A DNA stretch of 26,114 nt from Bacillota bacterium (lineage in GTDB: Bacteria > Bacillota > Clostridia > Lachnospirales > Lachnospiraceae): positions 1-26,114 of the forward strand of contig JAEYOY010000055.1 of assembly GCA_023411215.1 (NCBI GenBank), written 5' to 3'. The position numbers and the translations under genes are program-made. Below, in pieces: positions 7,233 to 13,979 of the stretch; position 1 is the first letter of the stretch; each line of letters starts with the position of its first letter. Under the pieces are notes generated by a model, which saw only the letters and a list, made by a program, of their open reading frames with translations, was not told where the DNA came from and searched no databases.

Positions 7233-7589
7233 TTAATCTTCTAGCTGCTCTCTGCTAACAGTCTTACCATCTCTCCAGATACGTTCCAGGTTGTAGAACA
7301 GACGATCCTCCTTAGAGAATACATGCACTACCACATCGCCGTAATCCATCAGAATCCAACTGGCACTTCTCACACCTTCTATTCTCTTCGGCTCATAACC
7401 ATTTTTACTTAAGGTATCCGATACCGAGTTCATAAGAGCATCTACCTGGGAGGAGTTAGTTCCGTTTGCGATTATAAAATAATCAGCGATAATCGAAATA
7501 TCTTTTATCTCAATTACTGTGATGTCTTCACCCTTCTTCTCTTCTAATGCCTCATAAGCAAGTCTAACCATTTTCTTTGAATTGTCCAT
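7233..7589 (-). CDS. rsfS: Ribosomal silencing factor RsfS
   Basis: 118 residues matching the RsfS/YbeB (DUF143) family end to end. Landmarks are DISIIADYFIIANGTNSSQV near the middle and WILMDYGDVVVHVF, followed by YNLERIWRDG. RsfS binds uL14 on the 50S subunit and blocks joining to 30S under nutrient limitation or stationary phase. It is last in the obgE-yhbY-nadD-yqeK-rsfS series, 39 bases after yqeK, and reads into the shared terminator at 7183-7209. AAAGGGG lies upstream of ATG 7589. Confidence 0.95.
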   Translation of the reverse strand: MDNSKKMVRLAYEALEEKKGEDITVIEIKDISIIADYFIIANGTNSSQVDALMNSVSDTLSKNGYEPKRIEGVRSASWILMDYGDVVVHVFSKEDRLFYNLERIWRDGKTVSREQLED

Positions 7590-7628
7590 TGCAATCCCCT
7601 TTCAATCTCTATGTTACTTTCGAAACCT

Positions 7629-8213
7629 CTACAGCTTATTGTGTGCATTAAGCTTTGTTTTATAATATTCATAAGTATCTACTGTCATTGTATCAATGTC
7701 AGCCTTTGATTGTTCCAGATATCCCAAAGTATTCTCCAGAATCATAAGCACAGCCAGGTCAAGCTCCGTATAAGCCATTGCCCTAATTTCATCAATTCTC
7801 GGTAAAGGCTTGCGGTATGGCTCAATATAATCGGCTGTAAATATAATCTTCTCTAGCAGAGTCATATTCGGTCTGCCGGTGGTATGATATACGATAGAAC
7901 TGATGATCTCCGAATCCTCAATACCAAACTGTTCTCTGGCATAGGAAGCTCCCACCTTACCATGCAGCAAAAATGGGCATCGTGCTTCAATTTCAGTTAT
8001 CTCAAGATGAAATTTCTCACAGTATTGTAGTAGTTCTTGATCAGATATATTCCTAGCACAATCGTGAAGAATGCCGGCGATACTGGCTTTCTCAGTATCA
8101 TAGCCATATATTACGGCAAGGTCACAAGCTACTTCCTCCACACCAATGCTATGAATGTAACGCGGTTGCTTTAAGGTCTCTTTTATTCTGTCCCGCAATA
8201 ATTCTAGATTCAT
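7629..8213 (-). CDS. yqeK: HD-domain Ap4A hydrolase YqeK
   Basis: 194 residues of the YqeK HD-superfamily, symmetrical bis(5'-nucleosyl)-tetraphosphatases that split Ap4A to ADP. The metal ligands are visible as H21 (RYIHSIGVEEVA), the H50-D51 doublet in AGILHDCARN, and later FLLHGKVGA, IVYHTTGRP and FTADYIEP. Start set at 8213 (MNLELLRDRIK) because GGAGG stands 10 bases upstream; the open frame extends 21 codons further into repeat DNA and is not credible. It sits between nadD and rsfS, its standard place in Firmicutes. Confidence 0.94.
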   Translation of the reverse strand: MNLELLRDRIKETLKQPRYIHSIGVEEVACDLAVIYGYDTEKASIAGILHDCARNISDQELLQYCEKFHLEITEIEARCPFLLHGKVGASYAREQFGIEDSEIISSIVYHTTGRPNMTLLEKIIFTADYIEPYRKPLPRIDEIRAMAYTELDLAVLMILENTLGYLEQSKADIDTMTVDTYEYYKTKLNAHNKL

Positions 8214-8261
8214 TCCATCTATTCCTCCGGTATAAATTAAAATCAGGTTTTTCAATAAGCT

Positions 8262-8340
8262 TACAATAGAAAGCACGTTTTCGCAAACTTTCTATTGTCA
8301 TGAACGATAGAAAGCACGCTCCGTGAACTTCTATTGTCAT
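8262..8340. repeat. Two tandem copies of an AGAAAG/CTTTCT hairpin repeat
   Basis: Unit 1 has ACAATAGAAAG (8262-8272) facing its exact complement CTTTCTATTGT (8288-8298). Unit 2 has GATAGAAAGCACG (8306-8318) facing CTTCTATTGTCAT (8328-8340), with one base deleted. The units repeat head to tail every ~42 bases. They fill the gap between nadD and yqeK and touch the nadD stop codon. A third diverged copy is at 7141-7186. Confidence 0.75.
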
Positions 8341-8993
8341 TAATTTGTGTTGTCGTCCAAGCTCGCAGCTTTTTGGTAACATATTGGATCAATATGATAT
8401 AGCCTGTGTTGACTAATATATCTGGCTACTTGATCCGGCAGATAATATCGGATTGTCTTATTCTGAGCAACCCGGCTGCGAATATCTGCTGAGGCAATCT
8501 GTATGGTAGGCATCGAGATCAATTGAATGTCTGCATGAAACTGCTCCTTCAAAAGCTCTGCCTGAGCTGTAAGCTTTATTCCGTCTACATGATCTCTCGT
8601 GGCTGCAACCACTGTACATAGATCAAAAATGACCTGTGGTTGATGCCACTGATGCATCATAAACAGGGAATCAGCTCCAACGATGAAATAATATCGAACT
8701 TCTTGATTTAGTTTGGATAAAAGTGTTAAGGTGTCTGCTGTATAGGTATAACCATCGCGTTCCATTTCAACAGTTGAAAGAGTAAAATGAGAATTGTCCT
8801 GAATTGCCAGGTTAATCATGTCCACTCTCTGCTGATCCGTAATCATTTCCGGCCTTGCTTTATGGGGAGGATTCTTTGAGGGCATAAAGAGGATTTGATC
8901 CAAACCAATCTGTTCGTAAGCATTTTCCGCTAAGAACAAATGCCCGTTATGAATCGGATTAAAGGTTCCTCCCATAATTCCAATTTTCTTCAT
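8340..8993 (-). CDS. nadD: Nicotinate-nucleotide adenylyltransferase NadD
   Basis: 217 residues. The nucleotidyltransferase fold opens with IGIMGGTFNPIHNGHLFLAE, containing the HxGH active site. It continues with FMPSKNPPHK, the substrate loop YYFIVGADSLFMMHQW and the ISxxxIR-type motif IQIASADIRSRV. It adenylates nicotinate mononucleotide to deamido-NAD. The last ~15 residues (CYQKAASLDDNTN) run past the usual family end and stop inside the adjoining hairpin repeat, which may have supplied the stop codon. The ribosome binding site is weak (AGGAAGG about 12 bases from ATG), suggesting coupling to yhbY 44 bases upstream. Confidence 0.95.
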   Translation of the reverse strand: MKKIGIMGGTFNPIHNGHLFLAENAYEQIGLDQILFMPSKNPPHKARPEMITDQQRVDMINLAIQDNSHFTLSTVEMERDGYTYTADTLTLLSKLNQEVRYYFIVGADSLFMMHQWHQPQVIFDLCTVVAATRDHVDGIKLTAQAELLKEQFHADIQLISMPTIQIASADIRSRVAQNKTIRYYLPDQVARYISQHRLYHIDPICYQKAASLDDNTN

Positions 8994-9037
8994 CAGTCCA
9001 CTGCCTTCCTATTCTTTATCAGGCTTTCTTATCGATA

Positions 9038-9355
9038 TTATTGAGCTGTATTTTTCGATTTCTTCTCTACAGGAAGAACAATTTTCTTCTTATCCTTAGA
9101 TTCTCTATATAATACAATCTTCTTACCAATCACCTGAATCACTTCAGAGTGGGTACGCTCTGCTAACATCTGTGCCATCTCCTTAGGATCATCCGCACAG
9201 TTCTTTAGGACGCTAATCTTGATTAATTCTCTGGCTTCCAATGCTTCGGATACCCCCTCAGTAAGTTCCGGAGTTAAAGCAGACTTTCCGATCTGATAGA
9301 TCGGATCAATTGTCATTGCCAAGCCCTTTAAATAAGCTCTTTGCTTTGTTGTCAT
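9038..9355 (-). CDS. yhbY: YhbY-family RNA-binding protein
   Basis: 105 residues. The CRM (CRS1-YhbY) domain fold is recognised from MTTKQRAYLKGLAMTIDPIY, IGKSALTPELTEGVSEALEA, RELIKISVLKNC and the final VIGKKIVLYRES. The family associates with pre-50S ribosomal particles and is thought to act in ribosome assembly, consistent with its place after obgE. Start fixed at 9355 by AGGAG 8 bases upstream; an upstream in-frame ATG at 9382 lies before that site. The C-terminus is a short Lys-rich tail. Confidence 0.93.
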   Translation of the reverse strand: MTTKQRAYLKGLAMTIDPIYQIGKSALTPELTEGVSEALEARELIKISVLKNCADDPKEMAQMLAERTHSEVIQVIGKKIVLYRESKDKKKIVLPVEKKSKNTAQ

Positions 9356-9438
9356 CAGTATACTCCTTTCAAAAGTAAACATACAATTCTTTAAGCTAAA
9401 TTATATCGTTATGGTTATTCTTATCCTCTATAATGGGT

Positions 9439-10722
9439 CTACTTATAATAGTCGAAGCTTAAGCCATACATCCTAACGGTATCACCTTCTCCAATTTCAA
9501 GCTCCTCCAGCTTCTCCAGAATACCATTATCCTTTAAAAACTTTTGGAAGAATTCAAAGCCCTTCTCTGAATCGATATTAGTATAACCAAGCATTCTCTC
9601 GATACGAGGTCCTTCCACAACAAATAAATGCTCATCTTCCTTCCATACCTCGAAGGGAAGGCTGGAGCTTGCCATATCCTCAGGGAAGAATTCCTTCTCG
9701 AATACAATTGGAGTGCTATCCAGATTATTCAGCATTCCCTTTACATGGTAGAGAAGCTCCTTCATGCCCTTACCGCTGACAGCGGAGATAGAAAATACCG
9801 GAATACCCATAGGCTCATACTTTTCTTTGATTTTCCTGATTATCTCTTCGGCATCCTCTTCCATCATTACATCAGTCTTATTCGCAGCAATGACTTGCGG
9901 ACGCGTTGCCAGTTCTGCATTGTATGCTGTCAGCTCTGTATTAATCTTCTCAATATCCTCGATCGGGTCTCTTCCCTCGGTGGAAGCTGCATCCACAAGA
10001 TGAATGATAACCTTAGTACGCTCAATATGTCTTAAGAATTCATGACCTAATCCAAGTCCTTCGGAAGCACCTTCGATTAATCCCGGAATATCAGCAATCA
10101 CAAAACCGCCACCTTCCAGGTCGACCACGCCAAGGTTAGGACTTAAGGTGGTAAAATGATAGTTACCGATCTTTGGTCTAGCATTCGTTACACGAGATAA
10201 CAAGGTCGACTTACCTACATTTGGGAAACCAACCAAGCCCACGTCTGCAATAACCTTCAGTTCCAGCAGTACATTCATCTCCTGCGCTTTCTGCCCAGGC
10301 TGTGCATACATTGGTACCTGCATGGTAGCGGTTGCATAATGTTGATTACCCTTACCACCACGACCGCCGCGAAGAATCACTTCACGGTTGTGTCCATGGG
10401 ACATATCGGCAACAACCTTACCTGATTCTTTTTCCTTAATTACGGTACCCGGTGGGACCTTTACGATCAGATCATTTCCGTTTTTACCATGGCATTTCTT
10501 CTTGCCGCCGGGTTCGCCGTCCTCGGCACTATACTTACGAACATACCGAAAATCCGTCAAGGTATTAAGACCCTCATCCACTTCAAAAATCAAGTCTCCG
10601 CCTTTACCGCCATCGCCGCCATCGGGGCCACCGGCTGGAACAAAGATCTCCTTACGAAAGCTCACATGGCCGTCGCCGCCCTTACCGGAACGAATATAAA
10701 TCTCCGCTCTATCTGCAAACAT
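9439..10722 (-). CDS. obgE: Obg GTPase, ribosome assembly
   Basis: 427 residues, the full three-domain Obg. The Gly-rich Obg fold occupies about 1-157 (SGKGGDGHVSFRKE and similar loops). The G domain has G1 GFPNVGKS (165-172), G2 TT at 191-192, G3 DIPG (211-214), G4 NKTD (281-284) and G5 SAVSG (313-317). The C-terminal OCT domain runs from about 345. It binds the 50S subunit and couples ribosome maturation to GTP and ppGpp levels. AGGTGA stands before ATG 10722. It is the first gene of a run with yhbY, nadD, yqeK and rsfS, expressed from the promoter at 10924-10952. Confidence 0.97.
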   Translation of the reverse strand: MFADRAEIYIRSGKGGDGHVSFRKEIFVPAGGPDGGDGGKGGDLIFEVDEGLNTLTDFRYVRKYSAEDGEPGGKKKCHGKNGNDLIVKVPPGTVIKEKESGKVVADMSHGHNREVILRGGRGGKGNQHYATATMQVPMYAQPGQKAQEMNVLLELKVIADVGLVGFPNVGKSTLLSRVTNARPKIGNYHFTTLSPNLGVVDLEGGGFVIADIPGLIEGASEGLGLGHEFLRHIERTKVIIHLVDAASTEGRDPIEDIEKINTELTAYNAELATRPQVIAANKTDVMMEEDAEEIIRKIKEKYEPMGIPVFSISAVSGKGMKELLYHVKGMLNNLDSTPIVFEKEFFPEDMASSSLPFEVWKEDEHLFVVEGPRIERMLGYTNIDSEKGFEFFQKFLKDNGILEKLEELEIGEGDTVRMYGLSFDYYK

Positions 10723-11024
10723 TTTATCACCTGTCTGGCGTTAGAAGTGAAAGCTTGTTCCGCTTGTCCTTCTACGCTATCCTCTCTATTTCATACAATT
10801 ACAATATGTTACTTCTTCACACAAAACAATCATTAGTTTGTGCTGAGGAATATACAGGCACAAACCTCTAAGTTTAAATTGCTTTATATCACACTTAGAT
10901 TGTTTCCAAAATCTATCATGCTTATTATAATAAAAAAAGCCGTCAACTTCAACACGTATTCTCTATGCATAAATACAGGAACACTTTCTAAGCATTTACT
11001 TTCGTAATTCCTGTCTACATCTTT
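10723..11024 (-). other. obgE leader and promoter region
   Basis: 302 bases between the small unknown gene and obgE. It contains the promoter at 10924-10952 and about 190 bases of 5' UTR. In the leader an 8-bp perfect stem GTTTGTGC/GCACAAAC (10836-10843 with 10858-10865) would form. A weaker stem AGGAA/TTCCT lies at about 10976-11012, just past the stop of the preceding gene. No gene or recognised riboswitch. Confidence 0.55.
10924..10952 (-). promoter_or_regulatory. Promoter of the obgE operon
   Basis: On the - strand TTGAAG (10952-10947), a 17-base spacer rich in T, and TATAAT (10929-10924). This implies that obgE has its own start in addition to any readthrough from rpmA. Confidence 0.8.
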
Positions 11025-11321
11025 TTATTCTATATTCTTAAACCGGCTTATCTGATGAAGGCAATCCTTTACGATAGACGCGTATGTTTGATACTCCGGT
11101 ATGTCGATCAGTCTGAAGTATAAGCTTTTTAAAAATGCATTAATATTTACTTCCTTCACCAAATCATCCGGATAAATACCCTTTCTCTCGAAATCGCAAA
11201 AACTTCTAATCCAAGCTTCCACTTCCGAGGAAGACAGGATGTTTCTGCCGAGGACTGCCTTTACTGCCGTTATCATCCGTTCCTCTTCAAAATGAGTATA
11301 ACCATAATGGCTTATATTCAC
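11025..11321 (-). CDS. Hypothetical small protein
   Basis: Up to 98 residues, family not recognised. The sequence is mixed alpha/beta-like and soluble, with no membrane segment; it contains RMITAVKAVLGRNILSSSEV and ends HQISRFKNIE. The frame starts with GTG at 11321 behind a poor AAAAGG. The ATG at 11276 has GAGGAA just upstream and would give 83 residues, so the start is uncertain. It lies 26 bases after the other small gene (11348-11545) and appears co-transcribed with it. Neither gene is part of the usual rpmA-obgE junction. Confidence 0.65.
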   Translation of the reverse strand: MNISHYGYTHFEEERMITAVKAVLGRNILSSSEVEAWIRSFCDFERKGIYPDDLVKEVNINAFLKSLYFRLIDIPEYQTYASIVKDCLHQISRFKNIE

Positions 11322-11347
11322 CTTTTTATATATTGCATCTATTATAA

Positions 11348-11545
11348 TTAATAAGTCTTCTCTACCGATTTCATCACATCTCGCAAATTCATCGAGAGCA
11401 TCTGCTCCATGGGCTGCCCCATATCCGTGTCACCGATATGCTCCAGACAAACGACTGCCAAATCATACGCCTTTCTCTTCTCCGGTATGATACTGTTGTC
11501 ATCATTAATACGAATTAATAAATCCTTTAGCTCTTTCTTCTCCAT
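11348..11545 (-). CDS. Hypothetical small protein
   Basis: 65 residues starting MEKKELKDLLIRIND, mostly helical and charged, with no recognised family. GGGAGGGG about 6 bases before ATG 11545 fixes the start; the frame extends 8 codons further upstream without a better site. It is the first of two small genes driven by the promoter at 11574-11601. Confidence 0.75.
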   Translation of the reverse strand: MEKKELKDLLIRINDDNSIIPEKRKAYDLAVVCLEHIGDTDMGQPMEQMLSMNLRDVMKSVEKTY

Positions 11546-11573
11546 AGCTACCCCTCCCAAAATAAACATAAAC

Positions 11574-11601
11574 AGTTTATTATGCGCCCATAAAATGTCA
11601 A
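11574..11601 (-). promoter_or_regulatory. Promoter of the two small genes
   Basis: On the - strand TTGACA (11601-11596), a 16-base spacer and TAAACT (11579-11574). It sits directly after the rpmA terminator, so the small genes are probably an independent unit. Confidence 0.65.
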
Positions 11602-11620
11602 AAAGAATAAAGCATAAAAG

Positions 11621-11652
11621 AACCCCAAATCCTGTTCTGAGAATTTGGGGTT
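11621..11652 (-). terminator. Terminator after rpmA
   Basis: AACCCCAAAT (11621-11630) pairs exactly with ATTTGGGGTT (11643-11652). On the - strand the stem is followed by CTTTTATGCTTTATT. It closes the rplU-prp-rpmA transcript. Confidence 0.88.
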
Positions 11653-11669
11653 AATCTACGAATGTTTAA

Positions 11670-11957
11670 TTACTTCGCTTCTACCGGGTGAACACTAGCT
11701 TGTTTCTTGTCTCTACCCTTGCGCTCAAATCTTAAAACGCCATCAACTAAAGCAAATAATGTATCATCACCACCGCGTCCTACATTAACTCCGGGATGGA
11801 TCTTTGTACCACGCTGTCTGTAAAGAATATTTCCTGCAAGAACAAATTGACCGTCTGCTCTCTTAGCACCCAATCTCTTGGACTCGGAATCTCTACCGTT
11901 CTTGGTAGAACCAACACCCTTTTTATGAGCGAAAAATTGAAGGTTCATTCTTAACAT
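11670..11957 (-). CDS. rpmA: 50S ribosomal protein L27 (bL27) precursor
   Basis: 95 residues. The mature protein begins AHKKGVGSTKNGRDSESKRL, where the flexible N-terminus reaches the peptidyl transferase centre. It is preceded by MLRMNLQFF, the Firmicutes-type extension removed by the Prp protease between FF and A. The core contains LAGNILYRQRGTKIHPG and VGRGGDDTLFA. AGGAGGTG stands before ATG 11957. The protease gene is directly upstream in the same transcript. Confidence 0.97.
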   Translation of the reverse strand: MLRMNLQFFAHKKGVGSTKNGRDSESKRLGAKRADGQFVLAGNILYRQRGTKIHPGVNVGRGGDDTLFALVDGVLRFERKGRDKKQASVHPVEAK

Positions 11958-12009
11958 GTTCTACACCTCCTACAATTCTAATTTCATATCAGTATATGAG
12001 TTACTGTGA

Positions 12010-12333
12010 TTAAGCCTGAGTCAGCTTGATATACTTCTCAGTATATTCCTCTACAATTCCTGAAAGTCCCAATACTAAGGAGCTTAACAGTAAGTTGGAG
12101 TTGTTACTCAAAGAAGAAATCACATGAAATTCTATAAAACCTTTTTTCTCATCCTGGTCTAAAGTAAACCGATCCGAGGTAAAATTCTCAATAGAATTAA
12201 TCGTATTGATTACCAATGCAGACACTGCTGCACATACAATATCACTGCCATACTCCGAATAATCGGCATGTCCGGACAGTTTAAAGCCGGTAACCAAATT
12301 CTCTGCATTTTTATATATGGATACGTTAATCAT
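12010..12333 (-). CDS. prp: Ribosomal-processing cysteine protease Prp
   Basis: 107 residues of the Prp/YsxB (DUF464) family. The catalytic pair is H22 in SGHADYSEYGSDIVC and C34 in the same stretch, the spacing known from staphylococcal Prp. It removes the N-terminal extension from L27, the product of the next gene, and is essential where that extension exists. It lies between rplU and rpmA, spaced 11 and 52 bases. AGGTAG precedes ATG 12333. Confidence 0.95.
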   Translation of the reverse strand: MINVSIYKNAENLVTGFKLSGHADYSEYGSDIVCAAVSALVINTINSIENFTSDRFTLDQDEKKGFIEFHVISSLSNNSNLLLSSLVLGLSGIVEEYTEKYIKLTQA

Positions 12334-12344
12334 ATCACATCTAC

Positions 12345-12653
12345 CTATGCATTAATCTTTTCAATCTTAACCTTGGTAAATGGTTGTCTATGACCATTCT
12401 TCTTGTGATATCCGGACTTTCTCTTGTATCTGAAAACAATAACTTTCTTGTTCTTGCCTTCTTCAACTACAGTTGCAGAAACCTTAGCGTTTGCTACAGT
12501 AGGATTTCCTACTACTAACTCACCCTTATTCACTGCAAGTACCTGATCAAAAGTAACAGTTGCTCCAGCTTCTAAGCCAAGCTTCTCAACTCTAATGATA
12601 TCGCCTTCCGCTACCTTGTACTGTTTTCCACCAGTTGCAATAATTGCGTACAT
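12345..12653 (-). CDS. rplU: 50S ribosomal protein L21 (bL21)
   Basis: 102 residues, complete: MYAIIATGGKQYKVAEGD at the start, then VVGNPTVANAKVSATV and KVIVFRYKRKSGYHKKNGHR, the basic 23S rRNA-binding end. Start fixed at 12653 by AGGAGGTG 5 bases upstream. The open frame extends 22 codons further into the leader RNA but has no ribosome binding site. It is the first gene of rplU-prp-rpmA and is preceded by a leader that may be autoregulatory. Confidence 0.97.
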   Translation of the reverse strand: MYAIIATGGKQYKVAEGDIIRVEKLGLEAGATVTFDQVLAVNKGELVVGNPTVANAKVSATVVEEGKNKKVIVFRYKRKSGYHKKNGHRQPFTKVKIEKINA

Positions 12654-12756
12654 ATTGGCACCTCCTATTATCATTACTCGCCAACTACGGTGTCCATCCT
12701 CAAATGCTATTAAAAACATTTTTGGTATAGAGCTTAAACCTCATTGTGCGGCACAC
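12654..12756 (-). ncRNA. Probable L21 leader (autoregulatory 5' UTR)
   Basis: About 100 bases lie between the mapped promoter and the rplU ribosome binding site. On the - strand they include GAGGATGGACACCGTAGTTGG close to the start codon, which I associate with the Firmicutes L21 leader family, a proposed binding site for L21. The identification rests on position and a remembered motif; a covariance search would settle it. Confidence 0.5.
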
Positions 12757-12762
12757 TAAGTT

Positions 12763-12791
12763 ATAGTAGCATAAATGAATTTATTTGTCAA
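12763..12791 (-). promoter_or_regulatory. Promoter of rplU-prp-rpmA
   Basis: On the - strand TTGACA (12791-12786), a 17-base spacer and TACTAT (12768-12763). A strong promoter, as expected for ribosomal protein genes. Confidence 0.88.
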
Positions 12792-12878
12792 ATATTATTT
12801 AAACAACTTATATAGTGGTGAAATCGGAACTGAATTGAAAGTTTCACTTCCATTCCTACCCCTAATCCACAGATAAGA

Positions 12879-13409
12879 CTATTTAGTAATTAAATAATAA
12901 TCTTTACTTAAGAAATTCTTTTGACCACTAAAACTCGTGTATGAGCCATCTCCATAATATGTAAATCCAAGTTTAGTCATAACTTTTTGTGAACCTATAT
13001 TATCAATAGCATGTCTACAAAAGAACTTCTTCTCCCCTAATGCGCTAATAGCAAAATCTAATATCACTTTTCCTGCTTCCGTAGTCAGACCTCGTCCCCA
13101 ATATTTTTTCATTATATTATATCCTAGTTCATAGCAATCAAGCTCTTCTTTGTAGTTAATTCCGCCCGAACCAAATAATTCTCCCGTCTCCTTAAGTACA
13201 AATCCCCAAGTATAATGTTTTTCGCTATTAATATTCTGCTCCTCAACTTTTAGCCAATCAATCGTATCATTAATGCTTTTATGAATATCCCAAATCATGA
13301 ACTTTGCTACTTCTACATCCGAGGTCCAATTTTTATATATCTGTTCTGCATCATTAATTGATAGAGGTCGAAGTATTATTCTGTCACTTTCCAATATTGG
13401 TGTATTCAA
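12879..13409 (-). CDS. GNAT-family N-acetyltransferase (RimJ/RimL-like)
   Basis: 176 residues of the acetyltransferase_3 type. It starts TPILESDRIILRPLSINDAE, has the acetyl-CoA loop KKYWGRGLTTEAG (Q/RxxGxG/A-like), and ends with the typical CRHAIDNIGSQKVMTKLGF. The family acetylates N-terminal or side-chain amines of proteins or small molecules; the substrate is unknown. The start codon is TTG at 13409 behind GGAGG at about 10 bases. It follows the Nim-like gene by 18 bases and is probably co-transcribed with it. It is the closest accessory gene to rplU. Confidence 0.9.
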   Translation of the reverse strand: MNTPILESDRIILRPLSINDAEQIYKNWTSDVEVAKFMIWDIHKSINDTIDWLKVEEQNINSEKHYTWGFVLKETGELFGSGGINYKEELDCYELGYNIMKKYWGRGLTTEAGKVILDFAISALGEKKFFCRHAIDNIGSQKVMTKLGFTYYGDGSYTSFSGQKNFLSKDYYLITK

Positions 13410-13427
13410 TTCAACTTACCTCCATTT

Positions 13428-13913
13428 TTAAATATTATTAATCGCATTTACCTTCAATCTCTTACCGGTTATCTCATTCACCGCCAGCTCCATTACATCC
13501 GTCACCTTGAGAACCTGCTCCGGGAAATTGCATTCATTTTCTCCATGATACTGGCCCATCAGGACAGTCAGACCAAAGACCTTTTCCTCGTCCTCTACAA
13601 CTCGTATTGTGCCGTTTCCGCAAACACTCTCATATTCCATGGTACAGGCTCCGTTATCCCGCATCACTAGCTTATGGTTACAGTCCATCTCAAAGCCCAC
13701 CCTCGGATTCTTACGAAGCAGATCCAGCTTAGTACCTTCCTTAGCTGCATGAAAGTAAAGTTTAAAATTAACACCGTCGAAGGTCACACCAAAATTCAAT
13801 GGAACAATATAGGGATAATCCTCCCCAAAAAATGCAATTCGGCACACATCACAATTCTTGATGATTCCTAATATCTCATTAAGATCCGTAATCTCTCTGT
13901 CCTGTCTTCTCAT
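13428..13913 (-). CDS. Pyridoxamine 5'-phosphate oxidase-like flavoprotein (Nim-type)
   Basis: 161 residues with the split-barrel FMN-binding fold of the PNPOx-like group (COG3467). Typical stretches are CRIAFFGEDYPYIVPLNFG, LYFHAAKEGTKLDLLRKNPR (with the conserved His of Nim proteins), VGFEMD, and the C-terminal ITGKRLK. Some members (NimA-F) confer nitroimidazole resistance, but most chromosomal homologues have no proven role, so no resistance is claimed. AAAGGGA lies upstream of ATG 13913. It is the first of a probable two-gene unit with the GNAT acetyltransferase. Confidence 0.88.
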   Translation of the reverse strand: MRRQDREITDLNEILGIIKNCDVCRIAFFGEDYPYIVPLNFGVTFDGVNFKLYFHAAKEGTKLDLLRKNPRVGFEMDCNHKLVMRDNGACTMEYESVCGNGTIRVVEDEEKVFGLTVLMGQYHGENECNFPEQVLKVTDVMELAVNEITGKRLKVNAINNI

Positions 13914-13979
13914 GGTTAATAATCCCTTTCCTGTCTAGTTTAATCATCACATATATTCAAAATTCAATCCTGAATTCCT

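Noticed and set aside
8262..8340. Possible CRISPR fragment (tandem palindromic units)
   Set aside because: Only two units, no unique spacer of typical length, no cas genes; better explained as a small dispersed hairpin repeat.
9628..10035. Long open frames on the + strand opposite obgE (also 10388-10699 and 10489-10836)
   Set aside because: They are antisense shadows of a well-conserved, Gly-rich Obg gene; no ribosome binding sites or recognisable domains.
12654..12719. N-terminal extension of L21
   Set aside because: The 22 codons lie in the leader RNA, without a ribosome binding site, and are absent from the family; AGGAGGTG supports the start at 12653.
13428..13913. Nitroimidazole resistance determinant
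   Set aside because: The protein is Nim-like in fold and motif only; most such chromosomal genes have no shown resistance role.
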